A stretch of DNA of 64,000 bases from Panagrolaimus kolymaensis (taxonomy: Eukaryota; Nematoda; Chromadorea; Rhabditida; Panagrolaimidae): assembly GCA_028622995.1 (NCBI GenBank), contig JAJQJQ010000016.1, forward strand, positions 2,480,001-2,544,000. Reading direction: 5' to 3'. Shown piece after piece: positions 46,607 through 60,218 of the stretch (the stretch's first letter is position 1; each line of letters begins with the position of its first letter). Under the pieces are notes generated by a model. It did not search any database, was not told the origin of the DNA, and saw only the letters and a list, made by a program, of their open reading frames with translations. Made by a program: the position numbers and the translations under genes.

Positions 46607-47093
46607 CGATGACGATGATGACGAGACTTTCTTAATATATTTTAACAAAATCACCGTTAAAGCAAAAGTACATTGTTTGTGAAGGGAAAAAAAGAATGAT
46701 CAACAAACACTGAAACGTTGAACAATGATGCGAGTGGGAATTTTTATTGGAAAAAAAGCATACAAAAAATTACAATTTCCAAAAAAGAAAAAACACCCAA
46801 ACAAAATGAAAAGCAACCAGATGGAAGTTTTTGCTTTACACTTTTAGTAAGTAAAAGACCGCCTTTGGCCGCCACCAGCTAATATTAAAATGGATGAATG
46901 GCTTTATTTATTCAGAATAATATAAATAAAGAATTGTTGAATTAACTCAAATCATCTGGCAATGTGTCACATGAGAATATAAAAAATATTTTCTGAAAGT
47001 TTCAGCTTCATTTGCTTGATTTTTTAAAAATTATAAAACCTTTTTTATTTATCCATTTTTTAGCAAAAGGTATTATTTATTCACTTATTCTAA
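46607..47093. other. Divergent intergenic region MGAT2/DDX41
   Basis: AT-rich. TTTTTTAG near 47055-47062, about 30 bases before the DDX41 ATG, looks like a trans-splice acceptor. No other gene seen. Confidence 0.45.
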
Positions 47094-49651
<2,558 letters not shown>

Positions 49652-49953
49652 ATGATCTCAAAAATTGTTCATATTTTTTTATGTTATTTATTTTGTATAA
49701 AAATTTGATAAAAATCTTTTATAAACCCAATTTGGTGGAATTTTTTAAAATAATTACATACAATAATAATATTTACCAAAGACCAAAACAATATAAAAAA
49801 AGATAATGCGTCATTAATGATTATCAAAAATTAGTGACAAAAAACAAAGTAAAATAGGATTAGTGGGATTGGTTGGTACAAATATTAAAAATAATCACTT
49901 TTAATAATAATAATACACGCATAAAAGAGATGAAACCAAAACAAAGAAAAAAT
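49652..49953. other. Convergent 3' intergenic region
   Basis: 302 bp between the DDX41 and TM9SF stop codons, AT-rich, with AAT-type microsatellite tracts near 49760 and 49905. Nothing else seen. Confidence 0.4.
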
Positions 49954-52406
49954 TTAATCGAGCTTGACAGCGCTATAGATTTTACGTAGGAAGAAGTATG
50001 AACTATAAAAACCAATTGTTCCAGTCAGCAGCCAGAAAGTAATTGCGATCAAAGCGGAATCTAAAAAAAAGGAAAATTACATATTCAGTGCAAAAATATT
50101 ATTTTAACTTACAGGTGAAATATAATAATGTTGGAATAAATCCAATAATATTGAGCTTTGAGTAATAATAGAAGACGGAATAAGCCATGACATAAAATGC
50201 TGAACCACCAGAGACATAATATGAAGACCTAAAACTCATAGGGTTTTAATAGAGTAGGCGAAAGAAGTAAACTATTGTACCACCAATGTCGATAGTTCTC
50301 ACAGCATAATCGGAAGTATGTAACAACAATGGCAATTTGAGCGCATGAAACAAAGAGAATGCAACAGACGATGAAGAGGAAACCAAAGAGGTAATAAAAT
50401 TGGTTTTCCCAAATAGCCTAAAATTAAAGAACAAATCAATTAAATTAAAAAGTGATTGATTGCTTACAGAAAAGATAAAATAAAGCTCAATAAAGACAGC
50501 ACCAAACGGAAGTATTCCAGCAAGAAACATACAAGGACCCTAAAATTGAATGTAATTATTTTGTAAAAATTCAATAACTTACTGTTCTGAGATACCACGG
50601 CATTTCAGGGACCTGACGTGGAATTTGATTTGTGCGGCATGGGTGTGAATAGCTTTGTTTTCTAAAACCAAAATGGAAGCCAAGGAACACTAGTGGCACA
50701 TCGATCCCAAAGAGCATGGTCAAAATAGCAAGCTAGAAATCACAGATTGATTAGAAAATAAAACAAAACATAAAGTACCATCGTCGTAAAGGGGACAGCT
50801 CCAGAACTATGTTTACCAATCAGGAAGAAATTAAGAACAAATCCAGTGCCCAAAATTATTGTAGGGAACAATAAAGCCTAAAAAACGTCTTTGAGTGATG
50901 ATATTATCAATGTGAGAATTAAATTATTACGGTTTTCAAAGCTGTTCGTTTAGGTGCCATACCACGGAATGTTTTGTAAAGTCTAAAAAAATGTTTTTAA
51001 CAATATTTTCATTCAAAATAAACCATACCTTCCAGCATGATATCCTGCAATAACACCCATTAGACAATACAATCCAATAGCAGCAGTTGTAAGCGATCCT
51101 CGATTTGAAGGTGAAAGCATTCCAATCATTGCAAGCTGAAATTGTTTTATACATAATAAAGGAAATAAATAAAGAGCTTTTCTTACTGTGACTGTTACGG
51201 TAACCATACCAATAATTTGAATACCAGACCCCACTAAACATACGAGAAGCGTTGTATAGCGTGGTGGACGGAAAACATCGCCGTGAACAAGTTTCCAGCC
51301 AGTTTCTTCCAAAGTATCATCCATTTCTTCATCATGGTTGTATTTTGCAATATCTCGACGAACTGTTCGTACAATGATAACACTGAGAAAACCGCTTAAA
51401 CAAGCGACAACAATAAATGAATTGAGAATCGAGAACCAATGGATTTGAACATCTTTCATTGAAAGGTAATTATCCCATCTAGAAGCCCATGGTATGTCAC
51501 TTTGTTTCCATTGAACACTGTAAGTCCAGGCAATTTCATTTGTTGACCCCGAAATAATTTCTTGTGGTTCTGAAGTTTCTCCAAACGAGCATTTTGAACC
51601 TTCGGTGAAAGTGAATTTATTAGCAGCGATAGATTTTGGTTGAACTTCAAAGCCAACAACACGAAAGACATTTGGTTGTGGTTCATGGTATTTCAATATA
51701 ATTTCAAGGTGATTGTTAACATAAAGTTTATTATTTTCAGTCCATCCCAATTTATAGCCGTGATCATAAAAAATTTCGCCAGTTTCTGGAACTTCATAGC
51801 GTGTTGCACAAGGTAAGTTATCAATGAGCCTAAAAATCAAAAATAAAAATACATAAAGATACAAACAATACTTACAAATGAACATGATAATCTTCAGCTA
51901 TTCTTTGTCTCAGTTGATCCGATTCTTCTGTTGTCAAAGTTTTGGTAGGAGTTTTTGTAGCAGAGCAAAGAGATCGACACTTTTCATCTTTCTTCATTAA
52001 GACTTCATAAGGAGTATTCACGATTCTATCGCCTCTCATAACTTCTCCAAGGTTTTCAGAATTGTAATGAAGATCTCCCGCAGGACGACAAAATGGTAAA
52101 GAATAATATTCATATGGAACTACAGTTTTTACACTTGTAAGTTTTATAGCCTGAAAATATAGTGATGTCATTATGTTTATGTCTTCGGGATTAAAAATTA
52201 TAAAGCCTGTAATAAAATTAAGCTTACTTTGACTTCAATACCATCACCATCTTTGAATTCTTTTGGCGCAACACCAGGAACCTGAAATTTTAAGCATTGA
52301 AGATATGTTAAAAGTGAAAATATGCGATACTTACATAGAAGCCATTATAAATTGGAAGAAAGCAAAGAATGAACGTCCAAAAAAATGTACCACGTTTTAA
52401 AGCCAT
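49954..52406 (-). CDS. TM9SF4: TM9SF2/4-type nonaspanin
   Basis: Twelve exons: 52406-52335, 52281-52228, 52150-51876, 51829-51187, 51135-51029, 50982-50931, 50877-50779, 50732-50583, 50539-50468, 50417-50281, 50228-50113, 50060-49954; 627 residues. Signal peptide, then a luminal domain ([16 protein letters not shown]-type [18 protein letters not shown]), then nine membrane helices with [37 protein letters not shown] and a C-terminus [28 protein letters not shown]. The KLD end and VSGGSAFY favour TM9SF2/4 over TM9SF1/3. These proteins act in Golgi/endosome sorting of membrane proteins. The donor of intron 10 is GTACAA at 50280, chosen because the alternative GTTTAC loses the frame. Confidence 0.94.
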
Positions 52407-52764
52407 GGCACAGCTTTGCTCGTTGCAACAATATTAATTACAACTAAAGTTCGCTCACTTTCGTACAAGATAAGATGTTTTACGTTTTGAATGATGATAA
52501 ACAAATTTTAATTTATTCACTTCTTCACTTTTTAGAAAATAAAAGCGAAAAATGAATGAACGCGCGACGAAGATTTTGCTTATGCTTCTTTCTTTCTCGC
52601 TTTTTTTTTGCCGAGTCAATTGACAACAGGAAAATGAAAGGAACACCTAGTGTTTTAGTAAAGGCGATACATATTTTTCTCTTTTTGTGTTAGACATTTA
52701 TGTTTTTCTGTTGGAGAAGAATTCCAGCATTATTTTTCCAAAGTCTGAAAAAGGACTTTTTTTC
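52407..52764. other. Divergent intergenic region TM9SF/thioesterase
   Basis: Promoters of both genes. The thioesterase frame is open upstream to 52687 without an ATG, so its first exon could begin here. No other gene seen. Confidence 0.35.
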
Positions 52765-53904
52765 ATGTTTCTTATTTCTCGCTCATTTGTATTTTGTCGT
52801 GAAGCACGTGATTCATCATCATTAAGATATTTTATTCTTATTTTATTTAGCGCCATTTTCGTCTTATCAATTTTACAAACAATCTCCGCTTCGCGGTCTT
52901 CAACATTCCATTTTACTCGGACTATTAAAACTACCGCCAAAACGTTTTCATTTTTGCAAAATCTTGGTGGTGGAGGTGGAAATCCTGGTGGCAATATGAA
53001 CGTTGAAGGATCAGCTCCTATTGTTGTCAATGCTAAATCAAATCACACTGCAACTGTAGGTGCTTGCATTTTCATAAACATTTGTAATAATTTTACTTTT
53101 TAGATATTTTTCTTTCATGGCTTAGGTGATCAAGGCCACGGATGGGCACAAGTATTTCGCGAAGATATTGTTTTACCTCATGTCAAAACTGTTTGTCCAA
53201 ATGCGTAATATAATTTCTTAAAGCTATGTTGGGTTTTTAATTCTTTTATTTTAGCGCTGTACGCTCTGTTTCTCTCAACTTTGGAATGGCGTAAGAAAGA
53301 TTTTTTCTTTTAAATTAAATATATCAAAAAATATTTTAGAATGCCTGCTTGGTATGATATCTTTGGATTAACTGATAATTCAGCAGAAGATGCTCCTGGT
53401 ATTCAACGTGCTGCAGAATATGTTCATAATCTTATCAACGCTGAAATCAAAGCTGGAATTCCTTCTGAACGAATTGCACTTGCTGGATTTTCAATGGGTG
53501 GAGCTCTCGCTGTGTATAGCGGTTTGACTTTTGATAAACCTTTGGCTGCAATCGTTGGTCTTAGTTCTTTCCTCTTACAACGTGAAAAAATTCCAGGGGT
53601 AACTTTTTTTTTCAAATCATTTTAATTATGCTATCACCTTTATTTGTTTTAGAACCATACTGCGAATTTAAAGACTCCAGTTTTCCTTGGACATGGAACT
53701 CAAGTAAGTTCATACATTTATTTTCACTTTACAAATTACAATTTTTAGGACCAATTAGTGCCTTTGGATTTCGGTAAAAGAACTAATGAAGCCATCTCAA
53801 AATTCAATCCAAATTCACAATTTAAATCTTATCCCATGGACCATTCGAGCTGTGCTGCTGAATTGAAAGATGTTAAAGATTTTTTGGCAAATATTTTAAA
53901 ATAA
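52765..53904 (+). CDS. ath-1: Acyl-protein thioesterase (LYPLA/APT) with N-terminal extension
   Basis: Six exons: 52765-53055, 53104-53204, 53255-53290, 53340-53598, 53653-53703, 53749-53904; 297 residues. The APT core has FFHGLGDQGHGWAQVF, AMPAWYDIFGL, the elbow GFSMGGAL (Ser194), HGTQDQLVPLDFG (Asp247) and MDHSSC (His278). APTs remove palmitate from cysteines of membrane-associated proteins and hydrolyse lysophospholipids. The core begins near 52997 (MNVEGSAPIVV), which would give about 220 residues like human APT1. The frame stays open another 77 codons upstream from an ATG at 52765 and includes a hydrophobic stretch (YFILILFSAIFVLSILQ), suggesting an anchored form. The elbow has Met where APTs usually have Gln. 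Confidence 0.88.
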
Positions 53905-54046
53905 GCTTTTTTATGAAGTCTTCACTTTGGTTAAAAACTAAATGTAATAATAAGCTTTTTCTTATTTAATTTTTTGTATAATTTATTTTTCTGACGGATT
54001 ACCGTAATAATGTCATGTGTTTATGTTTTGTTTAAAATTAGATTAA

Positions 54047-54993
54047 ATGAATGAATTATTTAAGATGAAAATTGTCGTAATAGGCGGATGCACGGAACCT
54101 TCTGAAGAAGGATGTTTAAAGTGTTGCGAAATTTTTGAAGATGGTGATGGTAACAATGGAGTTCTAATTGAGAAAGTTTTAAATAATCCTCGTCGAGGAT
54201 CTGCAATTTTTACAAATAATGGCTTCATATACGTCATTGGTGGTTGTAAGGGCCCAAGAAAACATTTAAAATCAATCGAAAAAATTGATACTAAATTTAA
54301 AGCAACAATCATTGAAGCCAAAATTGATGAAGGAAGCTGTTTTGCTTATTGTGAAGCTAAAGTTTGTGAGATTCATTAAAAATGCTTTTTAAATCTTAGA
54401 CTTTTAAGAATTCATTATTTATTGCTGGTGGTTTTAATGGTATTGAATGCTTAAATTCTATCTTCCTTGGTCCATCCCCAAATTCATTAGAACATCGTTC
54501 CCAACTTCCAACTCCGTTAAAAAATTCTGCTGCTTGCCCAAATCCTTTTGATTCCAATTCGGTATTGGTTTTTGGTGGGTGGGATGAGAAAAGAACGCTG
54601 AATACAATTTTCAATATTTCATTATTAGATTTTACTTGTACAATGGATGGAATACTTCCTTATCGGATTGAAGGTCATACTGCAACTTTGATTGATTCTT
54701 CAATTTTTCTTATAGGAGGCTATGATGGAATTTCTCCTATTTCCAGCATCGCAAAATTTGATCAAAATGCCATCCAAATTTTACCACAAAAACTTGAAAT
54801 AGCTCGAGAAAACCACTGTACAATATTTTTGAAAGCAAAACGTGAATTATGGATTATTGGTGGATGGAATGGAAATGAATCGCTCAATTCAATTGAAAGA
54901 TTCAAAATTGCAGAGGATGGAAGTTTAGAAAAACTTTCAAATTTTTCATTGAAAAAAGCTCGTCAAAAAGCTGGAGCGGTGGTTATCGATTAA
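54047..54993 (+). CDS. Kelch-repeat protein
   Basis: Two exons: 54047-54361 and 54400-54993; 302 residues. Five or six Kelch-type blades can be seen by the double glycine after three hydrophobic residues: VVIGGC (about 10), YVIGGC (about 65), FIAGGF (about 112), LVFGGW (about 160), FLIGGY (about 210) and WIIGGW (about 255), each followed by a small/aromatic blade and a downstream acidic turn. No BTB or other domain is attached, so this is a free beta-propeller; the partner is unknown. The 38-bp intron is among the shortest here. It starts 142 bp after the thioesterase stop, with AAAATTAG six bases before the ATG, so the two may be co-transcribed. Confidence 0.82.
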
Positions 54994-55719
54994 AATCTAG
55001 TTTTTTTTATGTGAAAGATTTTTTAATGATTCAAATAAAATTATCTCCTTTTTTTGAAAACTGACCACTTTATTGTTGCAATACATATATTTCATACAAA
55101 CTAATAGACTTTAGACAGCAGCCAATTTGAATTATGGATGATGACGATTGTATGTTATGGGGAACTCGTATATTTTTTTCTCTCGCTCTTCCTAAACATA
55201 AACATTTTGCCAAAAAAAAGTTTCTTCAATGTGTTTTGCTAAAGCTTTGCTTCTTCGATAATAAATTTTCCTGATTTTTCTCATTTGGTTTTTGAAGATA
55301 ACTAATATAACTTACAAATATTTTTATGATCCCATTTTTTGAACCTTTGCTTTAATTCGATTTTGTTTTTGATTGTTGAACTTTCTCTGGTTTCATCCAT
55401 CGTGAAATTTACTTGATTTTTTTGTGATTTATATAATCGGATGATTCACTTCTTTTGGGTTCTTTTTTCACAACTGTTTATTTGATTTTTTTTCTCTTCT
55501 AACAGCGCATAACATTAATTATGTATTGTCTAACATTGTTTTAACATATAATAGCTTTAAACAAGTTTTTTTATGGCTATTTGAATTGCTTTTTTTACAA
55601 AGCTTCTCTGTTTCTTATTTTGACATCATTAATCGTTTTCTCTCTCAATAATCATGTTTCTTTTCACGTTTTAACTAATTATCGATTCATCGATTAATGC
55701 GCAAAATTTCAGGCCAAAC
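54994..55719. other. Intergenic, no gene seen
   Basis: T-rich on the plus strand, especially 55170-55640. The segment ends in AAAATTTCAG at 55702-55711, a likely 5' UTR or trans-splice acceptor for SNX3. Confidence 0.45.
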
Positions 55720-56301
55720 ATGACTACGGCAACTCAACGTTTACAAACTAAAAGGCAAACCTTGGATGAAGCATATGCGCCTCCTGCAAACTTTCTTGAA
55801 ATCGAAGTGGTAAATCCAATTACACATGGTGTTGGAAAGAATCGCTATACTGATTATGAAGTTCGCTTAAGAGTATGTTTTCTTAATGACCTTTCGAATT
55901 ATATATAAACTCTTTTTTTAGACAAATCTTCCTGTTTTTAAACATAAAGAATCAAGTGTTCGTAGAAGATACTCTGACTTTGAATGGTTAAGATCTGAAC
56001 TTGAACGTGATTCAAAAATTATTGTTCCAACTCTTCCTGGTAAAGCTTTAAAGCGACAACTTCCTTTCCGAGCTGATGATGGAATATTTGAAGAAGGTTT
56101 TATTGAAGAAAGACGCAAAGGTCTCGAATTGTTCTTAAACAAGTAAGTCTTATTATCTATCATTTTTTAAAATTTTACCGTTATTTCTTTTACAGAGTTT
56201 CTGGACATCCTCTGGCTCAAAGTGAAAAATCTCTTCATATTTTCCTTCAAAGTAATGAAATTGATAAGACTTATGTTCCTGGTCGTATTCGCACTGTTTA
56301 A
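55720..56301 (+). CDS. snx-3: Sorting nexin 3 (SNX3/12)
   Basis: Three exons: 55720-55872, 55922-56142, 56196-56301; 159 residues (human SNX3, 162). It is essentially one PX domain: FLEIEVVNPITHG, YTDYEVRLRTNLPVFK, the phosphoinositide-binding RRRYSDFEWLRSELE, VPTLPGKALKRQLPFR and FIEERRKGLELFL. SNX3 binds PI3P on early endosomes and works with retromer to recycle cargo such as Wntless. Intron phases are 0 and 2. Start supported by the acceptor 9 bases upstream. Confidence 0.97.
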
Positions 56302-56735
56302 TTCTCAAACTTTTTAACTTATATTCTGTTATACTTTGCATTGGCATTTGTTCATTTTTGGGCATTTGTCTTGTAATTACGAGTTTATATAATATTAACA
56401 AATTTATTTTTTTCTGATGTATTTTTTATTCTTCAAAAATTGTGCAAATTTATCCAAAATTACTAATTTTGCAGAGTTTTTACTTTTGTATTTTCAAATA
56501 AATAATTCTTCTTGTGCTATTTTAAAATAAATCTTATTAATCTTTGTATTTTATCGCTTTTTGATAACAAGAATTAGCTCAAAGCTTTTTTATGAAGCTT
56601 TACTGCTTATCGGATTTTTATTTATTAAAGCGAACTGCAATAAAGGTGTTAGAGAGTAATGAATACATTTTTAGGTATGAATTTTGTTATAGCTTAATGG
56701 ATGATTTTTTAAATGAAAATTACACATGGTTTTTC
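56302..56735. other. Convergent 3' intergenic region
   Basis: 434 bp between SNX3 and the four-pass membrane gene. AATAAA near 56501 could serve SNX3. AT-rich, nothing else seen. Confidence 0.4.
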
Positions 56736-57772
56736 TCAAACATTTGAATCGGGATGTGTTGTTGTTTGATCATTTGTAGACTCGGTAGTAGAATATTGTG
56801 GAGGGGCTAAAACTGTTGTGGTTGGAGGATTTGATGGTTTTACATTGCTCGTTGCTTGATGATAGCTAGGCAAATCAGGAAGAGGGCTTGTATGCGGATA
56901 TAATGAATAACCATAAGCTGGGTCGTTTATTACTGGATTATTATAGGCGGCAGGATCAGGAAAACCAATGTTTACACCTCTGAAAAATAAATAAAGTTAT
57001 TTCATGTTTCAAAAAATTAAAACAATTCGTTGAAACAATAGAAAAGTTACCTTCCATTAACATATTGAGCGCGAAGTTCATTTGAGTGTTGTTCCTGGTA
57101 ACTTATAAATTTATAATATTGCGTAAAAACTTTAAGGAAATAAATTTTAACTATCATTAAAATGGAGAATACTAAAACGCCCATAATTAATCCGAAAGTG
57201 CTCAAGCGGTCTTCATCTGAACATGGAGTTGAGGATGGACCTTTTGATGCTGTACTAGTGGATGGAGAGATGGTGGGAGCATCTGTGGTATCTTCACAAA
57301 TGGGGTTAGAATAGTAACCGGAGAAGGTAAGTTCGACTAAAATAAAAATAATTGTTGCAATATAAAATCCAATCTGCAATGTTTCGAAAACCAGGTACAA
57401 TAAAACACCGCATGGTCGTGGAGACCGAAATAAGCTTTCTGTCAAAAATGCATAAATAAAAATTCCAAAAACTATAAAGAATATTGCTTCAGCTTCATAT
57501 ATCATAAAGCTTGCCACGGTTAAGCATCTAAAATTAGTCAAGTCTTTTAAAACTAAACTTGAAAAAATGCCTACTAACATAAATAAAGCAAAGCTCAAAA
57601 TCCCAACAAATTGCGAATGTTCCTTTGTTTTTACTTTAATACAGTATAAATTTATCAAACCTAAATAAAATTAAAAAATATTACTATATTTAAAATTCTA
57701 ACTACCGTATGGATTATTTGTACTGCGTGCTGAAACTACATGGATACGAGAAGCTGAATTTGTGGCCGTCAT
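56736..57772 (-). CDS. Unrecognised four-pass membrane protein
   Basis: Three exons: 57772-57706, 57660-57051, 56979-56736; 306 residues. Four hydrophobic segments: FVGILSFALFMLVGIFSSLV (about 40-60), FMIYEAEAIFFIVFGIFIYA (about 75-95), VLLYLVFETLQIGFYIATII (about 108-130) and FGLIMGVLVFSILMIVKIYF (about 178-197). The loop between helices 3 and 4 is Thr/Ser/Pro-rich with Cys pairs, and the C-tail of about 90 residues is Pro/Tyr/Asn-rich with PPQYS, a possible WW-domain ligand. The layout resembles tetraspan/MARVEL-like nematode proteins, but I cannot assign a family. TTTTTCAG about 30 bases before the ATG suggests a trans-spliced start. Confidence 0.7.
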
Positions 57773-58230
57773 CTCGAATGTGTGAAAAATATTTTTCGTT
57801 TACCTGAAAAATAAGTTAAAAATGAAAAATATCAATGTATTGAAGAAAGAAAAGCTGAATCAACAACACCAAAGAGGAAGACGAATTGTAAAAAAGGAAA
57901 AGAAAAAAAAGGATTGGTGGTAATGCTTCAAAATCATCGTTTCTTCTTTCTTAAGTCTAAAAGAAGAAATTGATTGATAACTCCTTTTCCGTCATCTCCT
58001 TGAGTCTTCGCTTTCAAGAAAGGTGTTATCAGCAATTTTTTTCCATTTTTTTAAACACATTTCTAGTAGGAACACACAAAAACGCCTAAAACTTATATGA
58101 AAAAAATAAAAAAAACACATAAAAGAAGATTTGCATTTATTTTTAACCACACTTTTTTGATAACATTTTTTCAAAAGAAGGAAATCATTTACTCAAAGAT
58201 TGTAAATACGCAAGTGAGAAATAAAAATAA
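57773..58230. other. Divergent intergenic region
   Basis: A-rich spacer between the four-pass membrane gene (minus) and the Ser-rich gene (plus). No gene seen. Confidence 0.4.
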
Positions 58231-59298
58231 ATGACACCATCAAAGAAAAAAGAAGATTTGCCAAAAATTCAAATAATCAAAGTTGATGAAGCTTCAACTT
58301 CAGAATCCGAAGCTCTTCAAACATTTGTACCAAAAGAAAATTCAGTTGAAAAGGAAAATAAGAAAAGTGAAGAAAAATCAATTGAAGTCTCCAAAACTCA
58401 AACAGCAAGTGATTATGAAAGTGATAATGCTACAACCAAAGTAAGCAATAAATAATGAATAAGATAAAAATTAATCCAATCTTTTTTATAGGGGTCATTT
58501 GGATCTTCAACTTCGTTAACTGGGAGTACAGCAACTTCAAGCTCTTCATCAGCTTCCACTGATGGTTCTACTTCAGCTTCAACTCCCATTTTCACTGCTT
58601 CAACACCATTGACTGCTTCCGCTTCAACACAAATGAGTGGTGATTCCGCGTTAACTTATGCTTCATCTGTTTCAACTTTTAAAACTGTACCTACAACCGT
58701 ATCCGATGGCATCTTAAATTCTTCAATTCGGTCTCAAACTCTCCCATATAATCAACCTTCTCACAAATCCTTGTCCAAATCTTCAGCTGCTTCTACAACC
58801 GAAACATGTTCCAGCCGGCTTCCACAAATTGAAACAATCAAAGGTGCTTGGAGTGAATTGAAAGATAAACTTTATCGCAGTATTGATGTTTTACGAACAA
58901 AAAAACAAGAAATTTTAGGACCTACTGCTACAGTAAGCTGCTTTATTAATGTTTAAAAAAAATCAAAATTTATCATTTTTAGAGCACACCAATTTCAAAA
59001 GCTCTATCACTTGTAGCAACTACTGCTCCTCCTACTGTATGTTTTTACATAAATCCTTTAAATTTAATTGTTTGTATTTTTTTAGTCTTCACCAATTCTA
59101 TCTATGGATCATAGTGCTTCACATCCTCTCGGTTCTTCTTCACACAACTCTCCTCCTTCTCATTCTCAAGGTGAAGAAACTCAAGCAATGAAATCTTCTC
59201 GTCTCATTGAATATGTACTTCAAAATGTTAAAAATCTTGATCGTATTTCTGGAATTCAAATCAGTGTTGAACGTCGCTTTGGTGAAATTCAAAAATAA
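58231..59298 (+). CDS. Unrecognised Ser/Thr-rich protein with short coiled coil
   Basis: Four exons: 58231-58440, 58492-58932, 58983-59036, 59086-59298; 305 residues. The N-terminus is Lys/Glu-rich, then about 100 residues of Ser/Thr/Ala low complexity (SSSSSASTDGSTSAST), then a conserved-looking amphipathic segment IKGAWSELKDKLYRSIDVLR (about 193-212), another Ser/Pro-rich stretch and a final helix LIEYVLQNVKNLDRISG with a basic end. No membrane segment or signal peptide. No family recognised; the ordered islands in disordered sequence suggest an adaptor or scaffold. Exon 3 is only 18 codons and all introns are phase 0. Confidence 0.65.
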
Positions 59299-59729
59299 AA
59301 TAAAAACACTGTTTGTTATGTATTGATTGAAGTTGTGATGGAATACTTTTAAATGAAAAAAAATGTGTGCATGTTTTTATTTTGTTTTGTTTATTGGTAG
59401 TAGAAAAACAACAAGGCGGGCTGTTGCGGGTAACAGCGAAAGAGGGACTTGTTTACGTCTCTGTTGTTTAAGCTTTAGCGATCAATAAACTCTTATTTTT
59501 GTGTTATTTTTTTTACCCCATCCATCTTTATTTAACATTGTTGTGAAAAAATTTTTAAAAAAATATTTCAGTAGCCGTTTTTATTTTATTCAAAAAATAT
59601 TTTGAATACCATTTCCGTGAAAAAATTTTCTTTTCAAGAAAACTCCTATATTTTATTTTGAAGAAGGTTTTCTAAAATTTTCATTCAATTCTTTATTACT
59701 ACTTTTTCAAGTCAAAGTTTATTATAACG
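59299..59729. other. Intergenic, no gene seen
   Basis: A short moderately GC-rich patch at 59415-59470 (GGCGGGCTGTTGCGGG) has no tRNA-like folding that I can draw. The rest is T-rich leader. Confidence 0.4.
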
Positions 59730-60110
59730 ATGTCAACTCGAATGCCTAAAACTTCTTCACCAGTTTCTTCAACAACAAATTTTTCTGAAATTGGAACGCC
59801 TGAACCTATTCTTGAATGGTGGCCAGTAAGATATGCTCTCAAGTTTATTAGAAAATTTGTTAATTATGAAATTAGAAAATATGTTCATACTATTCTTTAT
59901 CCTGTTCGCGTTATCATTTTTCTCTCTGGATGGCCGCTCGTATATTTTCTCCGTGTTATGAGATATGTTTTCTATGGTCTTTATCAAGCATGTGAATATG
60001 GATATACTCATCTAAGCAAGAAACCTGTTTCAACTAATGCTTATGTTCCTTCTCCAACTTCATCTATTTCTCGACCGCCGCCACCTGCTTCAACTTCTTC
60101 TTACACATAA
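59730..60110 (+). CDS. Unrecognised small intronless membrane-associated protein
   Basis: Single open frame of 126 residues, unusual here because almost every other gene is spliced. Ser/Thr-rich ends flank a middle (about 28-95) that is aromatic and basic: ILEWWPVRYALKFIRKFV, then a hydrophobic segment VRVIIFLSGWPLVYFLRVM. The hydrophobic part is 16-20 residues with Arg at both ends, compatible with one membrane helix or a hairpin. The C-terminus is Ser/Pro-rich with RPPPPAS, a possible SH3 ligand. No family recognised. Low-complexity ends and even codon use argue for a genuine gene, but homology is needed to be sure. Confidence 0.6.
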   Translation: MSTRMPKTSSPVSSTTNFSEIGTPEPILEWWPVRYALKFIRKFVNYEIRKYVHTILYPVRVIIFLSGWPLVYFLRVMRYVFYGLYQACEYGYTHLSKKPVSTNAYVPSPTSSISRPPPPASTSSYT

Positions 60111-60218
60111 TCACTTGGTTTGTAAAAATTTATTGTTCTGTACATTTGATGTTGTTGTTGTCTATTTAAAAAATAAATAAAAAAATAAAAATGTAAAAAC
60201 TTTTCGTTTAAAATATGA

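Noticed and set aside
59400..59480. GC-richer patch suspected to be a tRNA or small RNA
   Set aside because: No A/B-box promoter or cloverleaf could be drawn.
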